From Psychroflexus salarius (lineage in GTDB: Bacteria > Bacteroidota > Bacteroidia > Flavobacteriales > Flavobacteriaceae): DNA of 64,000 nucleotides. Both the position numbers and the translations under genes were made by a program. The stretch is taken from the NCBI RefSeq assembly GCF_900129035.1, contig NZ_FQTW01000001.1, forward strand, positions 124,001 to 188,000, written 5' to 3'. Position 1 is the stretch's first letter, and every line of letters starts with the position of its first letter. The notes under the pieces are model-generated. The model searched no databases. It worked only from the letters and a program-made list of their open reading frames with translations, and was not told the origin of the DNA. Of the stretch, positions 9,686-18,953 are shown one piece after another.

Positions 9686-10108
9686 TTATGGAATTTTTAC
9701 ATCTCCAGAATCACTTTCCTGAAGCTGCATTAAATCGTTTATTTGCGTTATAAAAAGTGCATGTTCTCCACGAACTGCGATACCATGTTTAAGAACCGCT
9801 TGATTTTGGCTCAATAATTTTAGAAGTTGATTAGGTTCAACATCAATATTTTTGCCGAGCTTAGAAGTTATAATATCATGATTAAAATTAACTAATTCAT
9901 GCACTTTAACATTAAGTAAATCTGCCAAATCAGCCCATTGTGTCTCAGTAAGTTGTACTTCATTTAAATTAACTACTTTCGTAATGGCTTTTGAGGCCTC
10001 AGCCACAGCGATACTTTGCTTTGCCAACCGATTGTCTGTATGAATATATAATGTTATTTCGCTATTATTTGTAGATATAACTCCCATATTTTTGTTATTA
10101 TTAGACAT
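9686..10108 (-). CDS. ArsC/Spx-like thioredoxin-fold protein without catalytic cysteine
   Basis: 140 aa. The order of segments (ITLYIHTDNRLAKQSIAVAEA, TETQWADLADLLNVKVHELV, LLSQNQAVLKHGIAVRGEHA) resembles arsenate reductase family proteins: strand, helix, a 'bounded' helix, then the cis-Pro-like I-A-V-R region. However the whole protein has no cysteine, so it cannot carry out ArsC redox chemistry. Two starts are possible: 10108 or the internal Met at 10087 (MGVISTNN), which matches my memory of relatives better. Function unknown. Confidence 0.6.
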   Translation of the reverse strand: MSNNNKNMGVISTNNSEITLYIHTDNRLAKQSIAVAEASKAITKVVNLNEVQLTETQWADLADLLNVKVHELVNFNHDIITSKLGKNIDVEPNQLLKLLSQNQAVLKHGIAVRGEHALFITQINDLMQLQESDSGDVKIP

Positions 10109-10187
10109 ATTTTTTGTTGTAATGTATTAAAACTTTTAGCTTCGAAATTCAATTTAATAAAACTTTATAAACAATTGATAAAAATTT

Positions 10188-11426
10188 ATGGATAAACCTA
10201 AAATTGCCATTATTGGTGCAGGTGTAAGTGGCCTTGTTGCGGGAATCAATTTAAAAAATGCTGGTTACAATTTTGATATATTCGATGCAGCAGACCGTGT
10301 TGGTGGCCGCGTAAAAACAGATTATAGGGAAGGTTTTAAGTTTGATCATGGTTTTCAAGTATTACTAACAGCCTATCCAGCTGCTAAAAAATATTTAGAT
10401 TTTGATTTACTTGACTTAAAATACTTTAAACCTGGCGCTAAAATATTTAAAAATGGAAAGCCACAGTCTATCGGAGATCCATTAAGAGATATAAGTTTAT
10501 TAATACCGACAATTATTTCAAACATCGGAAGCTTAAGTGATAAACTTAAAATATTAAAATTACGGACGCATTTACAAAAACAATCTTTTGATTCGATTTT
10601 CAGAAAAGATGAAGTCACAACACTTGAATATCTAAAAGAATTTGGTTTTTCAGACCAAGTTATCCATGATTTTTTTAAACCATTTTTTACAGGAATCTTT
10701 TTAGAAACAGAACTTAAAACATCGTCACGTAAATTTGAATTTGTCTATAAAATGTTTACAGAAGGCTATGCTACAGTACCAAAAAAAGGCATTCAAGCCA
10801 TTTCTAATCAATTAGCAGCAAAGCTAGATAAGTCAAATTTTCACTTTAATACAGCTATAGAAAACGTTAATAATCAAACTATTAGGTTTTCTGATGGAAA
10901 AACTTCAACTTATGACTATGTTATCATTGCAACTGAAGCCTCTCAACTTATCACAAACCTTAATAATCAAGAAATCGAGTGGAAGTCTGTCGAAAACCTA
11001 TACTTTAAAACAACTTCAAATTTAAGTCCAAGTTTAATTAATTTAATTGCTGATGACCAAGCATTAATCAATAATTTTCATACAGAACACCAAAATAATC
11101 AACCCATTATTTCTGTCAGTATAGTTAAAGAACATGATTTTACTAAAGAACAATTAATTGAACATGTTAAGCAAGAACTTAAAGATTTATGCCATATTGA
11201 AGTTTTTGAGTGTATAAAATATTTTTCAATTAAAAAAGCATTACCAATCATGGTATCAGTTAACTACATGTTACCAAAATCAGAAACTCAATTAAAAGAC
11301 CATATTTTTTTAGCTGGAGATCATTTAGCAAACGGTTCATTAAACGCTGCAATGCTTAATGGAGAATCTGCTGCACAAGCTGTAATTGAAAAAATTGAAA
11401 ACGGAATTATTAACATAGAAGGTTAA
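10188..11426 (+). CDS. FAD-dependent amine-oxidase/protoporphyrinogen-oxidase-like oxidoreductase
   Basis: 412 aa, with an N-terminal Rossmann dinucleotide-binding motif (IAIIGAGVSGLVAGINL) and the amine-oxidase family follow-on DAADRVGGRVKTD. The C-terminal FAD-contact motif IFLAGDHLANGSLNAAMLNGESAA is also intact. These features place it in the NAD(P)/FAD-dependent oxidase superfamily that includes HemG/HemY, phytoene desaturase and amine oxidases. The substrate cannot be read from the sequence. It has no signal peptide. A DUF4251 lipoprotein gene follows 35 bp later. Confidence 0.82.
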   Translation: MDKPKIAIIGAGVSGLVAGINLKNAGYNFDIFDAADRVGGRVKTDYREGFKFDHGFQVLLTAYPAAKKYLDFDLLDLKYFKPGAKIFKNGKPQSIGDPLRDISLLIPTIISNIGSLSDKLKILKLRTHLQKQSFDSIFRKDEVTTLEYLKEFGFSDQVIHDFFKPFFTGIFLETELKTSSRKFEFVYKMFTEGYATVPKKGIQAISNQLAAKLDKSNFHFNTAIENVNNQTIRFSDGKTSTYDYVIIATEASQLITNLNNQEIEWKSVENLYFKTTSNLSPSLINLIADDQALINNFHTEHQNNQPIISVSIVKEHDFTKEQLIEHVKQELKDLCHIEVFECIKYFSIKKALPIMVSVNYMLPKSETQLKDHIFLAGDHLANGSLNAAMLNGESAAQAVIEKIENGIINIEG

Positions 11427-11461
11427 AGTTTGAATTAAATCACTGATGATGTGTATATTAG

Positions 11462-12025
11462 ATGAAATTTAAAGTAATGAAGCAGTTGAAGTTTATAGTT
11501 GTATTAATTATGCTAGGATTATTTCAAGCATGTGTCAGTTCTTCAGTTGTAGCAACAGAGGAGCAAAAAGCAAAGCTTGAGCTAATGATGAATGATAAAT
11601 CTTTTAATATAGAATCACAAGTTGCATATCCGATGTCATCATCAGGAATGAATGCTGTTAGTAATTTAAATTTATTACCTATTGGAAGTTCAGCTTCTAG
11701 AATAGATATTTCAAAGACTGCTAATCATATAAAGTTAATGAATGATTCTATAAATATTAATTTACCTTATTATGGTGAGCGACAAATGGGAAGTGGTTAT
11801 TCAGAAAAGCAAGGAATAGATATTCAGGGAAAACCCGAAAATGTATTGATAACATATAACGAGAATAAAAAAATGTATCGTATTAAGTTTGACGCTCAAA
11901 ACAAAACAGAATCTTTTAATTTTGATATTTCAATTTATAGTAACTTAAAAGCTTCAGTACGCATTAACAGTTCTGATCGTACTAGTATTCGTTTTGATGG
12001 TGATGTAAAAATGTTAGAGGATTAA
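11462..12025 (+). CDS. DUF4251-like lipoprotein
   Basis: 187 aa, or 182 from the internal Met at 11477 (MKQLKFIVV). A lipoprotein signal ends in GLFQACVSS (Cys at residue 24 of the long form). The mature part is rich in Ser/Asn and beta-strand-like; segments such as DKSFNIESQVAYPM, INLPYYGERQMGSGY and NFDISIYSNLKASVRINS are typical of the DUF4251 family as I remember it. Function unknown. It ends before a bidirectional terminator. Confidence 0.7.
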   Translation: MKFKVMKQLKFIVVLIMLGLFQACVSSSVVATEEQKAKLELMMNDKSFNIESQVAYPMSSSGMNAVSNLNLLPIGSSASRIDISKTANHIKLMNDSININLPYYGERQMGSGYSEKQGIDIQGKPENVLITYNENKKMYRIKFDAQNKTESFNFDISIYSNLKASVRINSSDRTSIRFDGDVKMLED

Positions 12026-12096
12026 AATATAAGCTGTTGTTTTTAAAAATTCTATTTTACATAATATAAATTATAAGACAATAGTAATATCTAAAA

Positions 12097-12129
12097 AAAA
12101 AGCCGAATTAAATTAAAATTCGGCTTTTT
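12097..12129. terminator. Bidirectional intrinsic terminator
   Basis: Stem AGCCGAATT / AATTCGGCT with A- and T-tract flanks, between the convergent DUF4251 and alcohol dehydrogenase genes. Confidence 0.85.
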
Positions 12130-12152
12130 AAATTATTTAAACATCATTTTTA

Positions 12153-13196
12153 TCATAACGACTTCATATCAATAACAAATCTGTACTTAACATCTGAACT
12201 AGTTACACGTTCATAAGCTTCATTAATAGTTTGCATTTTAATCATTTCAACATCACAAGTTATGTTATGTTCACCACAAAAATCTAACATTTCTTGAGTT
12301 TCTTTAATTCCGCCAATTAATGAGCCTGATACACGTTTACGGCCTAAAATTACAGATGCGCCATGCATTGGTTCTAAAGGTTCAATGGCACCTACTAAGC
12401 ACATCGTTTTATCTCGTTTTAATAAACTTAAATAAGGATTCATGTCATGTTTTACAGGAATTGTGTTCAATAAAAAGTCAAAACTATTCATGTGTTTCTT
12501 CATTTCGCTTTGATCTTTAGAAATTAAAACTTCATGAGCTCCTAATTTTTTAGCATCTTGTGCTTTATTTTCAGATCTGGTGATCATCACAACATGAGCG
12601 CCAAGTGCATTCGCAAATTTAATTCCCATGTGACCTAAACCACCTAAACCAATCACACCAACTTTATCACTTTTTTTAACATTCCAATGGCGTAATGGCG
12701 ACCATGTTGTAATACCAGCGCATAATAATGGTGCTGTAGCTTTTAAGTCTAAATTTTCAGGAACATTTAAAACGAAATGTTCATCAACAACAATTTGCTG
12801 AGAATAACCGCCAAATGTATGGCCGCCTAAATGTTTATCTTTACCATTATATGTGCCAACCATACCTTCTTCACAAAATTGCTCTAAATCATGTTGACAC
12901 GATGGACAACTTCTGCATGAGTCAACCATACAACCTACACCAACTGTTTGACCAACTTTAAATGCGCTTACATCTTCACCAACAGCTTCAACTCTACCAA
13001 TAATTTCATGACCTGGAATAACAGGATATTTACTGCCACCCCAATCATTTCTAACTGTGTGTATATCACTATGACAAACGCCACAATAATCTATTGATAT
13101 TTTTACATCTTTTGGATTTAAATCTCTTCGTTCTATTTGGAGTTCTTCTAATGCTGCATCTGATGATTTTGCGCCGTAAGCTTTAATTGTTGCCAT
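12153..13196 (-). CDS. Zinc-dependent NADP(H) alcohol dehydrogenase / aldehyde reductase, YahK-like
   Basis: 347 aa from the ATG at 13196; an upstream TTG at 13211 adds five residues and is less likely. It closely follows E. coli YahK along its length. It has the catalytic zinc site YCGVCHSDIH (about 37-46) with the PGHEIIGRVE ligand segment. The structural zinc site has four cysteines (CMVDSCRSCPSCQHDLEQFC). The cofactor motif is VIGLGGLGHMGIKFA, followed by GSLIGGIKETQEMLDFC. Family members reduce a broad range of aldehydes with NADPH. It is monocistronic. Confidence 0.9.
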   Translation of the reverse strand: MATIKAYGAKSSDAALEELQIERRDLNPKDVKISIDYCGVCHSDIHTVRNDWGGSKYPVIPGHEIIGRVEAVGEDVSAFKVGQTVGVGCMVDSCRSCPSCQHDLEQFCEEGMVGTYNGKDKHLGGHTFGGYSQQIVVDEHFVLNVPENLDLKATAPLLCAGITTWSPLRHWNVKKSDKVGVIGLGGLGHMGIKFANALGAHVVMITRSENKAQDAKKLGAHEVLISKDQSEMKKHMNSFDFLLNTIPVKHDMNPYLSLLKRDKTMCLVGAIEPLEPMHGASVILGRKRVSGSLIGGIKETQEMLDFCGEHNITCDVEMIKMQTINEAYERVTSSDVKYRFVIDMKSL

Positions 13197-13313
13197 ATCT
13201 TTTTGACTCAAATCTAAGGTTTATGAGGACTTGTAAAACAAAAATATAGAGTTTTGATATTTATTTAACTTTAATATTGAAGTCATTTTTAATCAAATGT
13301 TCAACTTTACATT

Positions 13314-13658
13314 ATGATTTACAATAGTATTGTTTTATTAAATGCGTTTGCCTTTTTAGTTTATGGAATTAGCTGCTTGTCAACAACTAAAATGAAAGAT
13401 GAATTTAAACGTTTTGGGATACCTCAATTTAGAGTTCTTACAGGGCTTTTACAAGTGTTTGGTGGTATTGGTTGTATAATTGGTTATGTGTGGCTAGATG
13501 AACTACTTTTCCTGTCAGCAGCTGGCTTATCTATTTTAATGTTTAGCGGATTTATTGTTCGCTTAAAAATAAAAGACCCCTTTTTTGCGGCGATGCCAGC
13601 TTTAACTTTTTTTATTTTAAATTTAATTATTGCCTACAAGACACTTATTCTATTCTAA
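13314..13658 (+). CDS. DoxX-like small membrane protein
   Basis: 114 aa with four membrane helices. The segment FKRFGIPQFRVLTGLLQVFGGIG resembles the first half of the DoxX/DoxD-like family. Function unknown. It is divergent from the alcohol dehydrogenase gene (117 bp between the starts) and its stop is only 3 bp from that of the convergent pseudouridine synthase gene, with no terminator between them. Confidence 0.65.
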   Translation: MIYNSIVLLNAFAFLVYGISCLSTTKMKDEFKRFGIPQFRVLTGLLQVFGGIGCIIGYVWLDELLFLSAAGLSILMFSGFIVRLKIKDPFFAAMPALTFFILNLIIAYKTLILF

Positions 13659-13661
13659 AAA

Positions 13662-14699
13662 TTAATTGGCGTTAATACTATTTTTAGCATAATTATGCCA
13701 TTTTTGAATACACTGCTGCATATCTTGCGGTAAATCAGCTTCAAATTTTAAAAACTCGCCAGTTGTTGGATGTTCAAAACCTAGGGTTTTAGCATGCAAA
13801 GCTTGTCGTGGTAAAACTTTAAAGCAATTGTCTACAAATTGTTTGTATTTAGTAAAAGTAGTTCCTTTTAAAATTTTATCACCACCATAACGATCATCGT
13901 TAAATAAAGTATGACCGATATGTTTCATGTGTACACGAATTTGGTGTGTACGTCCAGTTTCTAATTGACAACTCACTAAGCTTACATAACCTAAGCGTTC
14001 AATAACCTTATAATGCGTAACAGCTGACTTACCTTTATCAGCTTCATCTCCTTCAAAAACAATATTTTGTAAGCGATTTTTAGGATTTCGACCAATATTA
14101 CCTTCTACTCGACCTTCGTCTTCATTTACATTTCCCCATACAATAGCAACGTACTCACGTTCACTTGTTTTATTAAAAAACTGTTTTGACAAATGCGTCA
14201 TCGCTTTTTCCGTTTTTGCAACAACAAGCAAACCACTAGTATCTTTATCAATTCTATGAACTAAGCCAGGACGATCACTGGAATTATTAGGTAAATTTTC
14301 AAAATGGTAAACCAAGGCGTTAATTAAAGTTCCCGAGTAATTGCCATGACCTGGATGTACAACCATGCCAGCTTGTTTGTTAACTACTAGTAAATCATCA
14401 TCTTCATAAACTATATCAAGCGGAATATTTTCTGGGGTAAGTAAGTTTTCATAAGGTGGATAACTCAACAAAACTTTAACTTCATCAAAAGCTTTTACTT
14501 TGTAGTTCTGTTTAACTGGTGTGCCATTGACAAAAATATTGCCTTCTTTTGCTGCAGCTTGAATTTTATTTCGGGTCGCATTTTCAATAAAATTCATTAA
14601 AAACTTATCAACACGAAGCGGCTCTTGGCCTGATGCAGCTGTAAAACTATGGTGCTCAAATAAATCGTCGCTATCAGTAACTTGATCGTCGTTTTGCAT
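13662..14699 (-). CDS. RluA-family 23S rRNA/tRNA pseudouridine synthase (RluD-like)
   Basis: 345 aa. An S4 RNA-binding domain sits at about residues 25-85 (LRVDKFLMNFIENATRNKIQ). The RluA catalytic motif HRIDKDTSGLLVVAK holds the nucleophilic Asp. The conserved ETGRTHQIRVHMKHIGH and GDDRYGG-like (FNDDRYGG) motifs follow. An S4-domain RluA enzyme of this size most resembles RluD, which modifies helix 69 of 23S rRNA, but the site specificity is inferred. The PASTA gene lies 6 bp upstream on the same strand, so the two are probably co-transcribed. Confidence 0.92.
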   Translation of the reverse strand: MQNDDQVTDSDDLFEHHSFTAASGQEPLRVDKFLMNFIENATRNKIQAAAKEGNIFVNGTPVKQNYKVKAFDEVKVLLSYPPYENLLTPENIPLDIVYEDDDLLVVNKQAGMVVHPGHGNYSGTLINALVYHFENLPNNSSDRPGLVHRIDKDTSGLLVVAKTEKAMTHLSKQFFNKTSEREYVAIVWGNVNEDEGRVEGNIGRNPKNRLQNIVFEGDEADKGKSAVTHYKVIERLGYVSLVSCQLETGRTHQIRVHMKHIGHTLFNDDRYGGDKILKGTTFTKYKQFVDNCFKVLPRQALHAKTLGFEHPTTGEFLKFEADLPQDMQQCIQKWHNYAKNSINAN

Positions 14700-14705
14700 A
14701 TTTGA

Positions 14706-15317
14706 CTAGGGGTTTACAGTGTTTTTATTTAAGTCTTTAGCTTCATCAGTATTCTGACCGTATTTTAAACTTCCATCGCCAATAACTATATCAACAACAC
14801 TTGTTTTAGGAAGTTTATCTCCAGGTTTTAAAATTTGACCTTTATGTTGTAATTCTAAAACAGCACCTTTAGCCATGTCTGGTTCTTCAATGGTATCGCC
14901 AATTTTAAATCCTCTAGCTAATAAACTAGGCTGAACTTGACGTAAGGTTTTTCTAATTAAGTTATCTGGAATTTCAACTTCAGCATAACCTGATGGATTC
15001 ACTGTAAGATATATTTTTCTTTGCTCTTTTACTTTTTTACCTGGTAGCGGCGTTTGATCTAGTACTGAAAATGGTGGGTATTCCGGATTAAAACTAGCTG
15101 AATCTAAAACTGTGTAGCGTAAATTCATTTCATCTAACTTTTTATCTACAATATCGAGTGATAATTTTGATAAGTTAGGAACTGTAATAGTTTCACTGTG
15201 ATTAGTTGTATATTTTAACCATTGTAAAGTACCAAATACAATAATTACAAGTGCTACAATGGCGATGCCTATTTGTATAAGAAATTGTTTACTGAAAATG
15301 AATTTTAGCAGAGACAT
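14706..15317 (-). CDS. Membrane-anchored PASTA-domain protein
   Basis: 203 aa from the ATG at 15317 (MSLLKFIFSK); a TTG at 15335 would extend it by six residues. A single N-terminal membrane helix (about residues 12-32) is followed by periplasmic PASTA domains (ITVPNLSKLSLDIVDKKLDE; then VEIPDNLIRKTLRQVQPSLLARG; then a third partial unit). PASTA units bind muropeptide or beta-lactam-like ligands in other proteins. There is no kinase or transpeptidase domain, so its role is open. A wall-related function is inference. Confidence 0.83.
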   Translation of the reverse strand: MSLLKFIFSKQFLIQIGIAIVALVIIVFGTLQWLKYTTNHSETITVPNLSKLSLDIVDKKLDEMNLRYTVLDSASFNPEYPPFSVLDQTPLPGKKVKEQRKIYLTVNPSGYAEVEIPDNLIRKTLRQVQPSLLARGFKIGDTIEEPDMAKGAVLELQHKGQILKPGDKLPKTSVVDIVIGDGSLKYGQNTDEAKDLNKNTVNP

Positions 15318-15360
15318 TAAATAATTTTTAAGCAAATATACATATTAAAAAAGCATAAAA

Positions 15361-15391
15361 AAATCGGTAAAATATAAGGTTTTACCGATTT
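15361..15391 (-). terminator. Intrinsic terminator downstream of the ferredoxin gene
   Basis: Perfect 12-bp stem (AAATCGGTAAAA / TTTTACCGATTT), 7-nt loop, followed on the minus strand by a T-rich run. Confidence 0.85.
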
Positions 15392-15414
15392 ATCTTAAAT
15401 TAAATCAAGTTTGT

Positions 15415-15771
<357 letters not shown>

Positions 15772-15780
15772 TTATTTAAG

Positions 15781-15788
15781 TAGTTTTG
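15781..15788 (+). promoter_or_regulatory. -7 element of the acyl-CoA reductase/serC/serA promoter
   Basis: Reads TAGTTTTG (TAnnTTTG). An upstream TTTG is 23 bp away, slightly long. The predicted start near 15792 gives a leader of about 35 nt. Confidence 0.45.
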
Positions 15789-15790
15789 TT

Positions 15791-15822
15791 CAAAAATAAT
15801 CACAAACAAGGTGAAAAACAAA
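15791..15822 (-). promoter_or_regulatory. Ferredoxin promoter (-33 TTTG, -7 TATTTTTG)
   Basis: On the minus strand TTTG (15822-15819) is followed after 20 bp by TATTTTTG (15798-15791), a full Bacteroidota promoter. It overlaps the divergent promoter, so the two should compete or be co-regulated. Confidence 0.65.
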
Positions 15823-15826
15823 CTCT

Positions 15827-16870
15827 ATGTCTTTAGATGATAAAAAAAAGGCGTTAATTGATTTAAGTCAGTTTCTTCAAAATCATATCAATGAAGTTAA
15901 AAATAACTCTGAAATTGATTTACATCATAAGTTAAATGAAGCAATTGAGCTCAGCCAACAACACAACGCTTGGTTTACTAAGTCTTTTATTTACAAATCT
16001 TTAAACAATTGGTCTAAAGCTTTAAATGAAGATGGTTTAACGTCTTGGTTTTCTAGTTATGACGTTGAAAGTCTAAATTTAAATACTAAAACTATTGCCA
16101 TTATTTGCGCTGGTAATATTCCACTTGTTGGTTTTCATGATTGTTTATGCGGGTTAATTACTGGTCATAATTTAATTATAAAATATTCTAGTAAAGACCA
16201 GTTTTTACTTCGGTTTATGGTTGATTTTTTAATCAACACAGGAGCGTTTTCTTCTCAGGTTAAATTTACTGATGGCCAATTAAATAATTTTGATGCTGTA
16301 ATTGCGACGGGAAGCAACAATACATCGCGTTATTTTGAATATTATTTTAGAAATAAAGCCAGCATTATTCGTAAAAATAGAAATTCAGCTGCTGTAATCA
16401 CTGGTGAAGAAACTTCAACTGAATTACAACAATTAGGTCATGATGTTTTTTCATATTTTGGTTTAGGTTGTCGTAATGTTTCAAAATTATATGTGCCAAA
16501 AAACTACGATTTCAAGCATTTTTTCGAATCGATTTACCCGTTTTCTGATGTCATTAATCACCATAAATATGCTAATAATTATGACTACAATAAAGCCGTG
16601 TATTTAATGAGTGATATTAAATTATTTGATAATAATTTTTTAATATTAAAACATGATACTGGCTTAAGCTCACCTATTGCTTGCTTGTTTTATGAATACT
16701 ATTCCGATAAAAATCAACTCATAGAGGAACTCACACAAAAAGAAAGTCAGTTGCAATGTGTGGTCGGAAACACAACATCTTGCAATGTAAAATTTGGAGA
16801 AACACAATGTCCAGAATTATGGGATTATGCCGATGGCATCGATACGATGAATTTTTTACTAAATTTATAG
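15827..16870 (+). CDS. LuxC-like acyl-CoA reductase
   Basis: 347 aa, related to LuxC-type acyl-CoA/acyl-ACP reductases of the aldehyde dehydrogenase superfamily. Evidence is the segment IAIICAGNIPLVGFHD (nucleotide binding), the motif YFGLGCRNVSKLYVP, whose Cys is the expected thioester nucleophile, and VIATGSNNTSRYF. It would reduce an acyl thioester to an aldehyde with NADPH; the physiological acyl group is unknown. It is the first gene of a run with serC and serA, 21 bp before serC. Proteins of this type sit beside serC in many Bacteroidota (recalled), for unexplained reasons. Confidence 0.82.
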   Translation: MSLDDKKKALIDLSQFLQNHINEVKNNSEIDLHHKLNEAIELSQQHNAWFTKSFIYKSLNNWSKALNEDGLTSWFSSYDVESLNLNTKTIAIICAGNIPLVGFHDCLCGLITGHNLIIKYSSKDQFLLRFMVDFLINTGAFSSQVKFTDGQLNNFDAVIATGSNNTSRYFEYYFRNKASIIRKNRNSAAVITGEETSTELQQLGHDVFSYFGLGCRNVSKLYVPKNYDFKHFFESIYPFSDVINHHKYANNYDYNKAVYLMSDIKLFDNNFLILKHDTGLSSPIACLFYEYYSDKNQLIEELTQKESQLQCVVGNTTSCNVKFGETQCPELWDYADGIDTMNFLLNL

Positions 16871-16891
16871 GCTCAAAGAAACAAACATATT

Positions 16892-17959
16892 ATGAACAGA
16901 CCTCACAACTTTAGTGCTGGACCTTGTATATTACCGCTTGAGGTATTTGAAAAGGCCTCACAATCCGTTATTGATTTAGACCTTTCTGGCTTATCTATTC
17001 TTGAAATTTCACATCGTAGTCCTGCTTTTGTTAAAATTATGGAACGTGCTCAAGATTTGGCATTATCGCTTACTGGACTTCAAAATAAAGGTTATAAAGC
17101 TTTATTCTTGCAAGGTGGTGCAAGCCTTCAGTTTTTAATGACAGCATATAATTTGCTTGAGAAAAAAGCTGCTTATCTTGATACAGGAACTTGGTCTACA
17201 AAAGCCATAAAAGAAGCTAAGCTTTTTGGAGAAATTGAAGTCATTGCCAGCTCGAAGGATAAAAATTACAACTATATTCCTAAAGACTATAAAGTTACTG
17301 AAAACTTTGATTATGTGCATTGCACGAGCAACAACACAATCTTTGGTACACAAATTAAACACTTCCCTTCTACTTCATCACCATTGGTTTGTGATATGAG
17401 TAGTGACATTTTTTCTCGTGAAATTGATTTTTCTGCTTTTGATTTAATTTATGCTGGGGCTCAAAAAAATATGGGACCTGCTGGCGCAACTTTAGTCTTG
17501 GTTAAAGAATCTATTTTAGGGAAAGTAACACGTCAAATTCCTTCTATGCTCGATTACCAAACTATGATTAAAAAAGATAGTATGTTTAACACACCGCCTG
17601 TATTTTCGGTCTATGTTTCAATGCTCAATTTAGAGTGGCTTGAACGTAATGGCGGAATTAAAGCTATAGAAGAAAAAAATAAGGTGAAAGCCGAAATGAT
17701 TTATACTGAAATAGACCGAAACCCTTTATTTAAAGGTTTTGCTGAAGTTGAAGATCGTTCGATGATGAACGCAACTTTTAACTTAACCGATGATAAATTA
17801 AAGTCTAAATTTGATGACTTAGCCCAAAAACATCAATTAAATGGCATCAATGGCCACAGAAGTGTTGGCGGATACCGCGCCTCAATGTATAACGCTTTAC
17901 CTTTAGAAAGTGTTGAAGCCTTAGTAAATAGCATGAAAACATTAGAAAAAATAGCTTAA
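16892..17959 (+). CDS. serC: 3-phosphoserine aminotransferase
   Basis: 355 aa PLP-dependent class V aminotransferase of serine biosynthesis (3-phosphohydroxypyruvate + glutamate to phosphoserine). The start MNRPHNFSAGPCILPLEV is the SerC hallmark. The PLP lysine lies in IYAGAQKNMGPAG. Substrate-binding residues fall in NGHRSVGGYRASMYNALP near the C-terminus. It is followed by serA after 28 bp. No phosphoserine phosphatase gene is visible here. Confidence 0.96.
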   Translation: MNRPHNFSAGPCILPLEVFEKASQSVIDLDLSGLSILEISHRSPAFVKIMERAQDLALSLTGLQNKGYKALFLQGGASLQFLMTAYNLLEKKAAYLDTGTWSTKAIKEAKLFGEIEVIASSKDKNYNYIPKDYKVTENFDYVHCTSNNTIFGTQIKHFPSTSSPLVCDMSSDIFSREIDFSAFDLIYAGAQKNMGPAGATLVLVKESILGKVTRQIPSMLDYQTMIKKDSMFNTPPVFSVYVSMLNLEWLERNGGIKAIEEKNKVKAEMIYTEIDRNPLFKGFAEVEDRSMMNATFNLTDDKLKSKFDDLAQKHQLNGINGHRSVGGYRASMYNALPLESVEALVNSMKTLEKIA

Positions 17960-17987
17960 CAGCTTTAAAAGATTATAAACATAATTT

Positions 17988-18953
17988 ATGCATATGAATA
18001 TATTAGCCAATGACGGCATTTCACAATCTGGCGTCGATAAACTTGAAGCTAACAATTTTAAAGTCTTTCAAACAAAAGTTGCTCAAGAACAGTTAGCTAA
18101 CTTTATTAATAACAATAATATTGAAGTTATTTTAGTAAGAAGTGCAACAAAAGTTCGTAAAGAATTAATTGACCAGTGCCCTAACCTTAAAATTATTGGG
18201 CGTGGTGGCGTTGGCTTAGACAATATTGATGTTGATTATGCCAAATCAAAAGCTATTAAAGTTATTAATACGCCAGCAGCTTCTTCAGAGAGTGTTGCCG
18301 AGCTTGTTATTGGTCATGCTTTAAGCTGTTTACGCTTTTTAAAGGATGCCAATCGAGCCATGCCACTTGAAGGTGATCAGAATTTTAAAGCCTTGAAAAA
18401 AAATTATGCTGGCGGACTAGAATTAAAAGGCAAAACAATGGGAATTATTGGTTTTGGCAGAATTGGTCAAACTGTTGCTAAAAAAGCCATAGGTCTTGGC
18501 ATGAATGTAATGGCTTTTGATAAATTTATAGAAGAAGCCAACATTAAAATTGACTTCTTCGATGGGCAATCACTTGATTTTAACATTAAAACCTCAAGTT
18601 TTGAAGAGCTTTTAAAATCTTCTGATGTTATAACGCTTCATGTACCATCTCAAAACGATTATATTTTAGGAAAAGCTGAATTCAAACAAATGAAGCCAAC
18701 CTCTGGAATTATTAACACAGCTCGTGGCGGCGTTATAGATGAAGTTGCTTTAGTTGAAGCCTTAAATAATTCTACCATTGCATTTGCCGCTTTAGATGTA
18801 TTTGAAAAAGAGCCAACACCAGAAATTGCTTTATTGATGCAAGATAAATTATCCTTAAGTCCACATATTGGTGGTGCTACAATTGAAGCGCAATCAAGAA
18901 TTGGTGAAGAGTTAGCAGAACAAATCATTGAAATTTATAATTCAAAAAAATGA
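17988..18953 (+). CDS. serA: D-3-phosphoglycerate dehydrogenase (short, ACT-less form)
   Basis: 321 aa D-2-hydroxyacid dehydrogenase, first enzyme of serine synthesis, assigned to SerA by its position behind serC. The NAD motif is MGIIGFGRIGQTVAKKA. Catalytic Arg lies in INTARGGVIDE, Glu in FEKEPTPE and His in LSPHIGGATIEAQ. The GRGGVGLDNIDVDYA segment is also typical. There is no C-terminal ACT domain, so serine feedback through that domain is not expected. Starts at 17988 and 17994 are both possible (MHMN). The stop overlaps the rlpA start by 4 nt (ATGA). Confidence 0.9.
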   Translation: MHMNILANDGISQSGVDKLEANNFKVFQTKVAQEQLANFINNNNIEVILVRSATKVRKELIDQCPNLKIIGRGGVGLDNIDVDYAKSKAIKVINTPAASSESVAELVIGHALSCLRFLKDANRAMPLEGDQNFKALKKNYAGGLELKGKTMGIIGFGRIGQTVAKKAIGLGMNVMAFDKFIEEANIKIDFFDGQSLDFNIKTSSFEELLKSSDVITLHVPSQNDYILGKAEFKQMKPTSGIINTARGGVIDEVALVEALNNSTIAFAALDVFEKEPTPEIALLMQDKLSLSPHIGGATIEAQSRIGEELAEQIIEIYNSKK

